A stretch of DNA of 38,590 nt from Candidatus Zixiibacteriota bacterium (GTDB lineage: Bacteria > Zixibacteria > MSB-5A5 > CAIYYT01): contig CAUJJY010000325.1 of NCBI GenBank assembly GCA_963205155.1, forward strand, positions 1 to 38,590, read 5' to 3'. The translations under genes were made by a program, and so were the position numbers. Below are positions 6,429-15,061 of the stretch, piece after piece. Numbering within the stretch: the stretch's first letter is position 1; each line of letters starts with the position of its first letter. The notes under the pieces are model-generated. The model did no database searches, had not been told where the DNA came from, and saw only the letters and a list, made by a program, of their open reading frames with translations.

Positions 6429-7379
6429 ATGAGATATTTGGTTACCGGTGGCGCCGGGTTCATTGGTTCGAACATCGCGAAGGCGCTGGTTCATCACGGC
6501 GACAAAGTTCGCATTCTCGACAATTTCTCTACCGGCCGTCGTCAGAACTTGAAAGAGATTGAAAACGACGTCGAAGTCATCGACGGCGACATGTGTGATT
6601 TCTGGGTCGCCCTTGATGCCTGCCGTGATATCGACTTCGTCCTTCATCAGGCCGCGCTCCCTTCAGTCAATCGCTCGGTCGAGAATCCTCTTACCGCTAA
6701 CCATGTCAATATCAACGGCACTCTGAACATGCTTGAATGTGCTCGCCGCAATGGCGTCAAACGTTTCCTCTTCGCATCATCGTCTTCAGTCTATGGAGAC
6801 ACCCCGACCTTACCCAAGAAAGAGGATATGCTTCCCGCGCCCATGTCGCCGTATGCCGTAAACAAGATCACCGGTGAATATTACTTGAGCGTCTATTCCG
6901 ACTTGTATCACATGCCCTGCGTAGCTTTTCGTTATTTCAATGTCTTCGGCCCCAATCAGGACCCCAACAGCCACTACGCCGCCGTCATTCCCAAGTTCAT
7001 CAATGCTCTCCTGGCCGATGAACAGCCAACTATCTTCGGCGACGGGCTCCAGTCGCGCGACTTCACCTACATCGACAATGTCGTTAACGGCATTATTCAC
7101 ACTTGCGAGATGATGACCATCGTCCCCGGTGTCTACAACCTCGCTTGCGGGGGACAGTACACTCTTAACGATTTATTGAAAGTTCTCAACGAGTTGATCG
7201 GCACGAATATCAAGGCTCGTTTTGAGGACGCGCGCCCCGGTGATATCAAACACTCCTTCGCCGATGTGTCCAAGGTCGAACGCGTGTTGGGCATCAAGCC
7301 GACCATCGGGTTCCGTGAGGGACTGGAGAAGACTATCGCATTCTATAAGCGTGAGGCATTGCTGAAGAGCCGTGTCTAA
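6429..7379 (+). CDS. NAD-dependent UDP-sugar C4 epimerase (WbpP/GalE type)
   Basis: A 316-residue extended SDR. Motifs seen are VTGGAGFIGSNIA, LDNFSTGRRQNL, HQAALPSVNRSVENP, the catalytic SSSSVYGD with YAVNK, RYFNVFGPNQDPNSHYAAVIPKFI and RDFTYIDNVV. The A-L-P-S-V-(N/P)-R-S and PNSHYAAVIP segments match the WbpP/TviC/UDP-GlcNAc 4-epimerase subgroup more than classical GalE. The likely role is to interconvert UDP-GlcNAc and UDP-GalNAc (or Glc/Gal) for surface glycan. It has GAGAGGAT before the ATG and its stop overlaps the GTG start of the exosortase, so sugar supply and exosortase are coupled. Confidence 0.88.
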   Translation: MRYLVTGGAGFIGSNIAKALVHHGDKVRILDNFSTGRRQNLKEIENDVEVIDGDMCDFWVALDACRDIDFVLHQAALPSVNRSVENPLTANHVNINGTLNMLECARRNGVKRFLFASSSSVYGDTPTLPKKEDMLPAPMSPYAVNKITGEYYLSVYSDLYHMPCVAFRYFNVFGPNQDPNSHYAAVIPKFINALLADEQPTIFGDGLQSRDFTYIDNVVNGIIHTCEMMTIVPGVYNLACGGQYTLNDLLKVLNELIGTNIKARFEDARPGDIKHSFADVSKVERVLGIKPTIGFREGLEKTIAFYKREALLKSRV

Positions 7380-8265
7380 TCACACCGTTCCCAATACACC
7401 CGGTCCCGGCCGTTCAATTGCCATTCCTTGGTGGCAAATAGCTATTATCAGCGCCGTCATTCTCTTAATGTACCTGCCAATCTTGGTGCAACTTGCTGGC
7501 GACTGGTACAATGACGACAACTATTCCCACGGCTTTTTGATTATCCCCATCAGTATTTGGCTGGTTTGGCGAAAACGCGAAGTCCTTCGCACTATTCCTT
7601 TGGAATCAAGCAAGTGGGGCATTCCGGTCATTTTGGCATCGTTGGTGGTATTTATCCTTGGAACTGCCGGAATGGAATACTTCACCGCGCGGGTCTCGAT
7701 GGTGAGCCTGATGTTTGGTGTGACCCTTTATCTGGCCGGATATCGCTTTGTCCGCGAAATCTGGTTCGCATTCTTCTTCCTGCTGTTCATGATACCGGCC
7801 CCTTACATCATCTACTACAGCGCTACATTTCCCCTGCAGATGCTTGGCTCCAAGATCGCCGCGTCATTGCTTAGCATTGTTGGCATCCCTCATCTGCGGC
7901 AAGGAAATGTCATCCACCTGCCCGACAACTATTCGCTCGAGGTTGCCGAAGCCTGCTCCGGCTTGCGTTCACTAGTGACGCTGTTGGCGCTTGGGGCACT
8001 GCTGGCTTATCTGACGCAGACTTCCAAGTGGAAAGGCGTCACATTATTCCTTGCGACAGTACCAATCGCGATTGCCGCCAATATCTTTCGAATTTGTGTG
8101 ACCGCCGTCGGCGCCTACGGTATTTCACGCGCCGTCGCCGAAGAGTTCATTCACGAGCTTTCCGGCACCATCGTCTTCATGTTCAGCCTCGTTTGCCTGC
8201 TGATCCTTAGTAGTTTGCTCAAGATGGGTGAGAAGAAAACGGAAGACGGGGAGAAGAGTCCATGA
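7372..8265 (+). CDS. Exosortase
   Basis: The 297-residue polytopic membrane protein has about eight hydrophobic helices. It carries the exosortase catalytic triad: Cys195 in EACSGLRS, Arg240 in NIFRI and His261 in HELSG. The N-terminal DDNYSHGFLIIPISIWLVWRKR is also typical. Exosortases are transpeptidases that recognise a C-terminal PEP-CTERM-like tail on exported proteins and usually sit in EPS loci. The start is GTG, overlapping the epimerase stop by 8 bases, and its own stop overlaps the ATG of the EpsI gene (ATGA). No PEP-CTERM substrate is visible in this window, so targets must lie elsewhere. The exosortase subtype cannot be assigned here. Confidence 0.93.
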   Translation: MSNHTVPNTPGPGRSIAIPWWQIAIISAVILLMYLPILVQLAGDWYNDDNYSHGFLIIPISIWLVWRKREVLRTIPLESSKWGIPVILASLVVFILGTAGMEYFTARVSMVSLMFGVTLYLAGYRFVREIWFAFFFLLFMIPAPYIIYYSATFPLQMLGSKIAASLLSIVGIPHLRQGNVIHLPDNYSLEVAEACSGLRSLVTLLALGALLAYLTQTSKWKGVTLFLATVPIAIAANIFRICVTAVGAYGISRAVAEEFIHELSGTIVFMFSLVCLLILSSLLKMGEKKTEDGEKSP

Positions 8266-8900
8266 AGAGATTTCTAATTATCCTTCTCCTGCTTGTGCCG
8301 TTTGGCGCAATGGCGACGGTCCTTCGTTATATCGCCGTTGAGCCCGATCAGCCTTCACGCTTGAACGATATGCCGGTTGAGATCGACGGCTGGAAAGCCG
8401 TTGTTTTTCCGGTCGGCGAAGCTACCGCGGCAGTTCTGCAGGCCACCGAGATACTTCTGCGTGGCTATTCCGACTCCAGCGGAAACTACGTCGGACTATA
8501 TATCGCCTACTTTCAGGACCAAAAATATGGCTCTCAAATCCACTCACCGCGTCACTGTTTACCCGGCGGCGGCTGGGTCCTGACTGGAATCGAACACGTT
8601 CCCTTCAGCGTCGGCGAGCGGAATATCACCGTCAATCGCATGACTATAGCGAAACGTTCTCGCGTCGACCAGATGTTCTACTGGTTCCATACTCGCTCTG
8701 GCGATCTCACTTCAGAATACTCGCTCAAGTTTGATCTTGTGCGCAATTCTCTCTTGTTATCTCCTACCGATGCCGCTATCATTCGCCTGACTGTCGCACA
8801 GGGCGACAGGACTGCCGAAGAATGCCAACAACTGGCGGAGAGATTCATGACAACAATTCTGCCTGAAGTCCGCAAGGCATTGCCGTTCGGTACACTGTAG
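8262..8900 (+). CDS. EpsI family exosortase-associated protein
   Basis: The 212-residue protein has one N-terminal membrane anchor (FLIILLLLVPFGAMATVL). The rest is an exported domain with PVEIDGWKA, LLRGYSDSSGNYVGLYIAYF and the EpsI signature SPRHCLPGGGW. EpsI proteins are encoded beside or fused to exosortases, or occur in methanolan-type EPS clusters. Their biochemical role is not settled. The Cys in PRHCLPG is the family's most conserved residue. It overlaps the exosortase by 4 bases, so the two are made together. A YWFHTRSGD segment near residue 140 is also family-typical. Confidence 0.9.
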   Translation: MKRFLIILLLLVPFGAMATVLRYIAVEPDQPSRLNDMPVEIDGWKAVVFPVGEATAAVLQATEILLRGYSDSSGNYVGLYIAYFQDQKYGSQIHSPRHCLPGGGWVLTGIEHVPFSVGERNITVNRMTIAKRSRVDQMFYWFHTRSGDLTSEYSLKFDLVRNSLLLSPTDAAIIRLTVAQGDRTAEECQQLAERFMTTILPEVRKALPFGTL

Positions 8901-8934
8901 TTTTCGCTGCTAAGGTGAGAGCCCAAACAATTCT

Positions 8935-9822
8935 ATGATGATGCGCGCCATTATCACCCTCATGCGACCCGAACAGTGGGTCAAAAACCTCATTGTTTTC
9001 GGCGCTCTCATCTTCGCCCGCCGTTTCACCAATACACCCGATGTGCTCCACTCGTTGCTAGCCTTCGGTATCCTCTGCCTGCTATCATCCGCCGTCTACA
9101 TTGTCAACGACATCCACGACTGCGAACAGGATAGCCTTCACCCGACGAAAAAGTCTCGTCCGCTTGCCTCGGGTGTGCTCTCGCCCGTCACGGCTCGCAT
9201 ACTTGCGGTCACTCTCATACTTTCCGGTATGGGCGCGTCCTTCTTGCTCCCGCGCGAGTTTCTCTATATTGCCATGATTTTTGTCGCTTTCAATATCCTC
9301 TACACCGCATTGCTCAAGAGCATCGTCATTATCGATGTTATGTCGATTGCGGTCTCGTTCGTGTTGCGGGCCGTTGCTGGTTCGTATGCCATTTCGGTGG
9401 AAACTTCGCCCTGGTTGATTGCCTGCACCTTTCTTTTAGCGCTCTTCCTTGGATTCGGCAAGCGCCGTCATGAACTGATCATCCTCAAAGACCAGGCCGT
9501 CGAACATCGCGTCTCACTCAAAAAGTACTCTCCATATTTTCTTGATCAGCTGATCGGCGTGGTCACCGCTTCCACTGTCGTCGCCTATACTTTCTATACC
9601 CTTTCTCCCGAAATCCAGGAGAAGCTCGGGGTCCAACACCTCGAGTTGACAATACCCTTCGTCCTCTACGGAATATTCCGCTATCTCTATTTGATCCATC
9701 AGGAGGAACGCGGCGGTTCCCCGGCGCAATTGCTGCTTACCGACATGCCGATTCTAATCAATATTGTCTTGTGGTTTCTCTCTGTGATGGCGATATTCTG
9801 GTTTACAGGGGGACATCAATAA
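8935..9822 (+). CDS. UbiA-type prenyltransferase (decaprenyl-phosphate phosphoribosyltransferase-like)
   Basis: The 295-residue polytopic protein belongs to the UbiA superfamily. The first Asp-rich motif is NDIHDCEQD and the second region is YTALLKSIVIIDVMSIAVSFVLRAVAG. The start region LMRPEQWVKNLIVFGALIFA, and LGFGKRRHELI, match the group annotated as decaprenyl-phosphate phosphoribosyltransferase, which moves phosphoribose to a polyprenyl phosphate in the membrane. Such genes are common in exosortase/EPS clusters of many phyla, where the true acceptor is often unverified. Three consecutive ATG codons offer starts; I kept the first. It follows EpsI by 34 bases on the same strand. Confidence 0.82.
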   Translation: MMMRAIITLMRPEQWVKNLIVFGALIFARRFTNTPDVLHSLLAFGILCLLSSAVYIVNDIHDCEQDSLHPTKKSRPLASGVLSPVTARILAVTLILSGMGASFLLPREFLYIAMIFVAFNILYTALLKSIVIIDVMSIAVSFVLRAVAGSYAISVETSPWLIACTFLLALFLGFGKRRHELIILKDQAVEHRVSLKKYSPYFLDQLIGVVTASTVVAYTFYTLSPEIQEKLGVQHLELTIPFVLYGIFRYLYLIHQEERGGSPAQLLLTDMPILINIVLWFLSVMAIFWFTGGHQ

Positions 9823-9858
9823 CCAGTAGTTTGACCGTCTTTACGAGGGTGAAATAAA

Positions 9859-10773
9859 ATGACACGTATTCCACGACTGTTCCCGGCTTTTGCCCTGCTC
9901 ATATCGGCGCTGATTCTTAGCGCCTGCTCCTCTTCCTCTACTCCCAAGGATCCGATGGACGCCATGCGCGTCTTGCTTCCTGGACGGACGGCTTTGAGCG
10001 GTTTGACCTTGAAGGACTCTGCTATCGTTTATGAGCGCAACACCGTCTGGGACTACCTCGGGCAGTATGCGGAGACTTATCTAAACAATGGATTTGATAA
10101 GCTGTCCACGGGAACCTACGTCTCTACTGATAACTCGAAATCCCTCAAGGTAGATTTGATGTTATTCCAGGAGCCAATTGACGCTTTCACCATGTATGCC
10201 TTGCGCCGTAATCCAGCCGGCAAGTTTCTTGACATGCCCGAAGATGCCTACATTGTCGGTGATACTCTGGCGTTCCTCAACGGGAAGTATGTCGGCAAGA
10301 TTCAGCGCAGTGGCAATGTCGCCGATGACGACCTCCTAAAAACCGCCAAACTGATTATTGACAAATTCACGGACACATTGTCGGCAATTCCACGGCTGTT
10401 AGCCGTGTTTCCGGCCGAGGGCAAGGTCCAACACTCGGAACTCAAACTGCCGCGGACTCAAGACCGATTTGACGAAACCCCGGAATTCTATGGTTGCCAA
10501 TATGTTGTTAATGCCGATACAGTCACTCTATATTTCATGCTTAATTCCCAAATTGGCATTTCAATCGCCACCGAGTCATTCCTTGGCAAAGAAGGCAAAA
10601 TTGATGAGTGGCTGATGGAGGGCCAGTTTCAGTCCCTGACTGGCACCCACCCCGGACATGGTCCGGTGTTCTGTGCACAACAGGGCGGAACCTTGGCTGT
10701 TGTAACCGGCTATTCTGATTCACAGAATGCAAGGGCTCTGGTGGAGCGGTTCTTCCAGGACGTACCTAAGTAG
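9859..10773 (+). CDS. DUF6599-like lipoprotein
   Basis: A 304-residue lipoprotein. The signal is FPAFALLISALILSAC followed by a Ser-rich linker. The mature part has a domain at about 45-180 with VWDYLGQYAETYLNNGFDKLSTGTYVS and LKVDLMLFQEPIDAFTMYAL. This resembles DUF6599, in which a 'lydyINGgAELYleyGF' motif starts the domain. The second half (about 185-300) repeats a similar strand pattern with QFQSLTGTHPGHGPVFCAQQG and SDSQNARALVERFF. No enzyme motif is seen. GAGGGTGAAATAAA precedes the ATG. It closes the exosortase block and is followed by a hairpin, so it may be the last gene of that operon. Confidence 0.65.
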   Translation: MTRIPRLFPAFALLISALILSACSSSSTPKDPMDAMRVLLPGRTALSGLTLKDSAIVYERNTVWDYLGQYAETYLNNGFDKLSTGTYVSTDNSKSLKVDLMLFQEPIDAFTMYALRRNPAGKFLDMPEDAYIVGDTLAFLNGKYVGKIQRSGNVADDDLLKTAKLIIDKFTDTLSAIPRLLAVFPAEGKVQHSELKLPRTQDRFDETPEFYGCQYVVNADTVTLYFMLNSQIGISIATESFLGKEGKIDEWLMEGQFQSLTGTHPGHGPVFCAQQGGTLAVVTGYSDSQNARALVERFFQDVPK

Positions 10774-10791
10774 CCGGCGAATCATTCCCGC

Positions 10792-10828
10792 GATTTCAGT
10801 ACCCGGATCGAACCGGGACCCTGAAATC
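10792..10828 (+). terminator. Nested hairpin after the exosortase block
   Basis: An 8-base stem GATTTCAG/CTGAAATC encloses an inner CCCGG/CCGGG stem with a 6-base loop. It begins 19 bases after the preceding stop. No T-run follows, so it is either an imperfect terminator or a 3' end-stabilising structure. Confidence 0.45.
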
Positions 10829-10980
10829 CCGGCTCTACTTCCGAATCGAAGTCGATAGACGGTTTCCTCAGTCGACCAGATTCTGCGTTTACTTTCTTTT
10901 GTGAATAATTTTAATGGGTTGCAAAAATCAACCTATTGCTTAAATTAGAGTTGACCCTACTGGCCGATAGGGAGTGACTA

Positions 10981-12204
10981 TTGCTTTTACGTGTCTTGCT
11001 GATAATAGCGTCGGCGGTCGGGTTTGTATGTCCTTCATTATTTGCGCGGGTTCTTCAGGTCCCGGTAACCTATCCGACTATCCAGGGAGCGATTAACATC
11101 TCCATCACTGGAGATACGGTTCTTGTTTCCCCCGGCGTCTATTTTGAAAATATCAACTTTCGCGGCAAGAGAATTACCGTCGCGTCGCAGTTCATCCTGA
11201 CCGCAAATTCCGACATCATCAATCAGACTATTATTGATGGTAGTCAACCCACTGATTCGGATTCCGGCTCCGTTGTGCGAATCATCTCCGGCGAGGACTC
11301 ACTCGCCGCCTTGCTCGGATTCACAATCCGCAATGGCGTCGGAACGCTGATTCCCGGCAGCTTTGCCGGCGGCGGCATCCTCGTCAGTAATTCCAGCAAT
11401 CCGAGAATTCGCTTCAATATCATTCGCAATAACAACGCGCTTGTTGGTGCTGGTATCGCGGTCAAGAACTCGCGCCCGATCATCGAGTACAATGCCTTCA
11501 CACAGAATTCGTCCCGCGACGGCGGTGGTCTATGGCTTGAGAGTTCATGGATCCAGGTCAATCATAACGTCATTCACGCCAACACCGCGGAACGAAACGG
11601 TGGAGCAATCTTCATTCAAGACTCTTACGCCATCTTCGCCAATAACAGCATCACCAACAACTCCTCGCCATTTTGCGGCGGGATCTACTGCAACGGCGGT
11701 CTTTGGGAAATCATCAACTGTAATTTTTACCAGAATCAGGTTGCCAATTTCAATGGCTGCGGTGATTCCTCGCTCGGCGACAATAGCAAATCCCGAAACT
11801 ATAATCTGGATTCAGCGGACATCTACGATAACATCATGGTAAATCCGCTGTATACCAACGCTGCAACTTTCGATTTCCGCTTGCGCTGCGAGTCACGGCT
11901 GGTCGATGCCGGTACCGAAATCCCCTTTACCTATCCGCAGGGCGGCTCGCGCGAAGATATCGGCATGTTCGAGTTTCAATATCGTGTCGGTGACCCGACT
12001 CTGGACGGCAAAGTCAACCTCTCCGACGCTATCGCTCTGGTCAATGTGATCTTTCTTGGTACCCCGCTTGAATGCCCGCTGTATATGTATGATTGTGATT
12101 GCAGTCGCCGCATAAACGTCGGTGATCTGGTAGCGCTGATCAACTACTGGGCAGGCTTTAGTTCAGTCCCTTCTTGTTTATTCACTCCAACACCCGTCAA
12201 CTAA
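10981..12204 (+). CDS. Secreted right-handed beta-helix protein with dockerin-like C-terminus
   Basis: The 407-residue protein starts at a TTG with AGGGAG 6 bases upstream. A signal peptide covers about residues 1-22. Residues 25-300 show the repeated N-x-I/V-x-x-N, GGG/GGA turn pattern of a parallel beta-helix (YPTIQGAINISITGDTVLVSPGVYFENI near the start, then NPRIRFNIIRNNNALVGAGI and similar coils). This resembles pectate-lyase or nitrous-oxidase-accessory type folds, but no catalytic site is evident. Residues about 335-395 form a dockerin-like pair: GDPTLDGKVNLSDAIALVNVIF and DCDCSRRINVGDLVALINYW, each with a calcium-loop and F-helix pattern. It is probably surface-attached or exported; no cohesin is seen nearby. 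Confidence 0.8.
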   Translation: MLLRVLLIIASAVGFVCPSLFARVLQVPVTYPTIQGAINISITGDTVLVSPGVYFENINFRGKRITVASQFILTANSDIINQTIIDGSQPTDSDSGSVVRIISGEDSLAALLGFTIRNGVGTLIPGSFAGGGILVSNSSNPRIRFNIIRNNNALVGAGIAVKNSRPIIEYNAFTQNSSRDGGGLWLESSWIQVNHNVIHANTAERNGGAIFIQDSYAIFANNSITNNSSPFCGGIYCNGGLWEIINCNFYQNQVANFNGCGDSSLGDNSKSRNYNLDSADIYDNIMVNPLYTNAATFDFRLRCESRLVDAGTEIPFTYPQGGSREDIGMFEFQYRVGDPTLDGKVNLSDAIALVNVIFLGTPLECPLYMYDCDCSRRINVGDLVALINYWAGFSSVPSCLFTPTPVN

Positions 12205-12215
12205 CACCAACGAAA

Positions 12216-12246
12216 ACCCCTTGCCGGCTTCCGCGCAACAAGGGGT
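12216..12246 (-). terminator. Terminator between convergent genes
   Basis: ACCCCTTG and CAAGGGGT form an 8-base stem around a 15-base loop. Read on the minus strand the stem is followed by TTTTCGTT, giving a usable intrinsic terminator for the 12286-12870 gene. Read on the plus strand the tail is weaker. Confidence 0.7.
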
Positions 12247-12285
12247 CTTACTATTAGGCTTCTGTCCAAATCTGCCTTGCGTCGA

Positions 12286-12870
12286 TTATCTCCGTTGAAA
12301 CAGTCCGGCCAACTGATTGATTGTGCCGCCCATGACAACCATCCACTTGTCGCCCGACTTGCGCACCGACACAACATCCGTTGAAGATTCCGCATCCGTC
12401 GCCTGCAGCTTCATGTGAAACACATGATGACGCAGCTCTTTCCCCTCGTCAACCGAACCGACAAACTGAACCTCGGCGCCGGCAATCATCATGGAAATCT
12501 GCGGCGCCAGACTGGTAATCCAATTCATGGTGCTGGCGTAAAACTGCAGAGAGTCCTTCGCGATGATGCCGTCCCAATCAGTGGCGCCTTCAAAAAACGG
12601 CAGAAGCGGATCCGCCGGATTGCCGGCATCCTTGATATTCGTCAGGAGCGGCGCGATCGTTCCCTTAAACTTGCCCAACTCTGCCGGATGCACTGTCAGC
12701 CCGCAGGCCTTCCAGTCCGCCGCACGTGCTGCATCGAAATATTCCTTTACAATTTGCTGGGAATTGTCGCTCGCCGTCTGACCGCAAGCGATGCCGGCGA
12801 CCAATCCAAATACTAACATTGCGCCGAGCAGTCTCTTGCCCCAAGACCGATGAGCTTTTAAAAATGTCAC
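12286..12870 (-). CDS. Small exported protein, possible NTF2-like fold
   Basis: A 194-residue protein from a GTG start preceded by AAGGAG at 5 bases. The N-terminus has a signal segment (KRLLGAMLVFGLVAGIAC). The Cys is near a lipobox but with Gly at -3, so acylation is doubtful. The mature part begins IVKEYFDAARAADWKACGLTVHP and ends DVVSVRKSGDKWMVVMGG. This helix-then-sheet order with a final DKW strand is common in exported NTF2-like domains. No function can be assigned. It has its own predicted promoter and terminator and so appears monocistronic. Confidence 0.65.
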   Translation of the reverse strand: MTFLKAHRSWGKRLLGAMLVFGLVAGIACGQTASDNSQQIVKEYFDAARAADWKACGLTVHPAELGKFKGTIAPLLTNIKDAGNPADPLLPFFEGATDWDGIIAKDSLQFYASTMNWITSLAPQISMMIAGAEVQFVGSVDEGKELRHHVFHMKLQATDAESSTDVVSVRKSGDKWMVVMGGTINQLAGLFQRR

Positions 12871-12913
12871 AAGTACTCCTTATGAAGTTAATTAGCGTGG
12901 GTTCAGGGGAGAG

Positions 12914-12942
12914 AATATATAAATAATTTTGGCTTGCGTCAC
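12914..12942 (-). promoter_or_regulatory. Putative promoter of the 12286-12870 gene
   Basis: On the minus strand GTGACG, a 17-base spacer and TATATT stand about 44 bases upstream of the GTG start. The -10 matches 5 of 6 and the -35 matches 4 of 6 consensus bases. Confidence 0.4.
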
Positions 12943-13055
12943 TCGAATATCGCCGTGGAGAAGAATTTCCTCACTTGATGCAGTTCCAACCGTAGGTTGG
13001 ACTATCCGCATTTCCCGGCGCCTTTGTCTATTCGCTGTGGTTATCCCCGCCGATT

Positions 13056-14063
13056 TTACTTCTCTTTGACATCCGCCAATAACTTGTCAATGATCTGCAG
13101 GGTGTCAACACCATCCGCTTCAGCATTGAACGATGTCACGATCCGGTGCCGCAGAACCGGTTTGGCGACTAACTGAACATCCTCAATCGAAGGAGTATAA
13201 CGGCCGCTTAAAATTGCATTGGTCTTGGCGCCAAGAATCAAGTACTGCGAAGCCCGTGGTCCTGCACCCCAGGTCACCCAGTTGGCAATGTAGTCGCGTA
13301 CCTGGCCTTCAGTACGGCGCGTGGCTCGAACCAGCTTGATTGCATAGTCGATAACGTGATCCGACACCGGCACCTTCCGCACCAGTTGCTGCAGTTGCTG
13401 AATCTCTGCGCCGCTCATGATCTTGCCGAGATCCTGCCGCATCACCGCCGTCGTCGTTTTGACAATCGCATGTTCTTCCTCATACGACGGGTAATCAACA
13501 TGAATATTAAACATGAAACGGTCAAGCTGCGCTTCCGGAAGGGGATAGGTTCCTTCTTGCTCAATTGGATTCTGTGTCGCAAGCACAAAAAACGGCTCGT
13601 CCAGCTTGAAAGTTTGTCCCGATGCCGTGACCTCGTGCTCCTGCATCGCCTGAAGCAAAGCTGCCTGCGTTTTCGGCGGAGTTCGATTGATTTCGTCTGC
13701 CAGCACAATATTTGCGAAAACCGGACCCTTCACGAACTTGAACTCGCGCTGACCGGTCGATTTGTTCTCTTCCAGAATCTCTGTTCCGGTAATGTCGGAG
13801 GGCATTAGATCAGGTGTGAACTGAATTCGCGAAAATTTCAAATCAAGCACGCGCGCGAGGGTTGAAATCAAAAGCGTCTTCGCTAGTCCCGGAACTCCCA
13901 CCAGTAGGCAATGCCCATTGGAGAGCAAAGCTATCAGCAATTCATCGACGACCCGATCTTGCCCGATGATGACCTTTCCAATTTCAGCCTTGATTCGTGT
14001 CCGCGCGTCCTTTAGCTTCTCGACTGCCTGTAAATCCGCGGACTCTTTGATCTGATCTGCCAT
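13056..14063 (-). CDS. MoxR family AAA+ ATPase
   Basis: The 335-residue ATPase has Walker A GVPGLAKT, Walker B IVLADEINRTPPKTQAALLQAMQE, sensor 1 TQNPIEQEGTYPLPEAQLDRF, and the family segment GPRASQYLILGAK. MoxR proteins act as chaperone-like ATPases that assemble metal-containing or envelope complexes. They usually work with VWA-domain proteins and a DUF58 protein. Here no VWA or DUF58 gene is adjacent, which is unusual. The upstream neighbour is an unknown membrane protein on the same strand. A GGAGG lies 6 bases before the ATG. Confidence 0.93.
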   Translation of the reverse strand: MADQIKESADLQAVEKLKDARTRIKAEIGKVIIGQDRVVDELLIALLSNGHCLLVGVPGLAKTLLISTLARVLDLKFSRIQFTPDLMPSDITGTEILEENKSTGQREFKFVKGPVFANIVLADEINRTPPKTQAALLQAMQEHEVTASGQTFKLDEPFFVLATQNPIEQEGTYPLPEAQLDRFMFNIHVDYPSYEEEHAIVKTTTAVMRQDLGKIMSGAEIQQLQQLVRKVPVSDHVIDYAIKLVRATRRTEGQVRDYIANWVTWGAGPRASQYLILGAKTNAILSGRYTPSIEDVQLVAKPVLRHRIVTSFNAEADGVDTLQIIDKLLADVKEK

Positions 14064-14220
14064 CTATTCCTCCGAACATCGTCGACAATTTGTGGGACTT
14101 GGGGCATCGCTTGGCGTCCCGCTTTGGCAATTCGGAAAAAACGGGAATCCAGCCTTGCAAGTCGTAAGCGCCATAACCGCTTATACGGATAAAGCGCTCT
14201 TCAGACTAATATGTTTTCAG

Positions 14221-14925
14221 CTATTTAGGATAATTGACTGCCGCGGTTTTGTCAACCTGGCGTGTGGTAATAACGTCGTCGCGGGAAATCTGTATGGAAT
14301 AACTGAAATTGCCGTCCGTAATGATCGGCTCGGAAAAGTGTAGCTTCAACTCTCCCGGGAACGTCGAGCCTACAACGTTGACCAGCGAAATGAATCCCGA
14401 TTGACCGCCATTGAGCTCGTGATTGGGAATGCGCGCTAACGTTAGAACCGTATCGCTCGGCCCGTTTAAGTAGTAAATTCCGTTGATCCGATAACAGTCC
14501 ACCAAACCGAGAACCTGACACACCTTTTTCCATCGCACAACCTCGATACCCAGAGCAACACTGTCGGCCGTGAACGGCACCATCTGCGAGGTCTCTAAAT
14601 TGTCCTGGTCTGCCGACCTGACAACCAGGCGCGGCTGCTTCAACTCTTCGTAAATGAAACTGATATTGGCTTCCGGCGGATTCTCACCGAACGGAGTGAA
14701 GCGACTCACCTCCGCATTGAACCAGTAGCACCCTTGAGCAAGTACAATCAAGAAAATTCCAGCTGCCGAAAGAATCCAAGGTCTTGCCGAACGCTTGCTG
14801 CGAAAATAGACCGACGTAGTAATGTTGTCTTTGAGCCGACGGGCTATGGAAACAAACACAAACAGCAGACATGCGAGCCCGCTGAAGAACAAAACTGTCC
14901 CGGCTACAAGAAAGAATGTGCCCAA
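14221..14925 (-). CDS. Membrane-anchored protein of unknown function
   Basis: A 234-residue protein with two N-terminal transmembrane helices (FFLVAGTVLFFSGLACLLFVFV and WILSAAGIFLIVLAQGCYWF) joined by a basic loop (RRLKDN...RSKRSARP). A domain of about 160 residues follows, presumably outside the membrane. It is beta-rich, with LVVRSADQDNL, SVALGIEVVRW and a final strand set LKLHFSEPIITDGNFSYSIQI. I do not recognise the domain. It lies between moxR and the bactofilin gene on the same strand. It is separated from bactofilin by a 167-base spacer holding DnaA boxes. Confidence 0.65.
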   Translation of the reverse strand: MGTFFLVAGTVLFFSGLACLLFVFVSIARRLKDNITTSVYFRSKRSARPWILSAAGIFLIVLAQGCYWFNAEVSRFTPFGENPPEANISFIYEELKQPRLVVRSADQDNLETSQMVPFTADSVALGIEVVRWKKVCQVLGLVDCYRINGIYYLNGPSDTVLTLARIPNHELNGGQSGFISLVNVVGSTFPGELKLHFSEPIITDGNFSYSIQISRDDVITTRQVDKTAAVNYPK

Positions 14926-14971
14926 AGTGAGTCCGCCTTATCGAAATCTAAACAATCTCAAGTCAAGCTCT

Positions 14972-14980
14972 TGTGGATAA
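14972..14980 (-). promoter_or_regulatory. Perfect DnaA box
   Basis: TGTGGATAA, the reverse complement of the consensus DnaA box TTATCCACA, lies in the bactofilin 3' spacer. It faces a second perfect box 81 bases away. Confidence 0.65.
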
Positions 14981-15034
14981 CCATTAAATCGTACTGTTAA
15001 GCATAGACCGCATCGCGTTATCAATCAATGCGTT

Positions 15035-15056
15035 ACAACAATCTCCACATTGTTGT
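15035..15056. other. Hairpin between two DnaA boxes
   Basis: A perfect 8-base stem (ACAACAAT with ATTGTTGT) surrounds a 6-base loop CTCCAC. It lies between the two inverted DnaA boxes and 37 bases after the bactofilin stop. There is no T-run, so it is not a convincing terminator. Confidence 0.45.
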
Positions 15057-15061
15057 CCGAG

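Noticed and set aside
10801..10817. On the minus strand GGTTCGATCC between CCCGG and CCGGG looks like a tRNA T-arm.
   Set aside because: The loop is 6 not 7 bases, no acceptor stem, anticodon arm or CCA fits around it, and the segment is explained as the inner part of a nested hairpin.
12216..12246. CCCCTTG...CAAGGGG hairpin as a member of the CCCCTC repeat family at 2073.
   Set aside because: It lacks the second hairpin and the GACGGGGTGTGTC tail and fits a simple terminator between convergent genes.
14064..14220. Possible small gene or riboswitch in the moxR upstream spacer.
   Set aside because: Only short imperfect stems (AAGCGC/GCGCTT) are seen, with no conserved aptamer pattern and no frame with a ribosome binding site.
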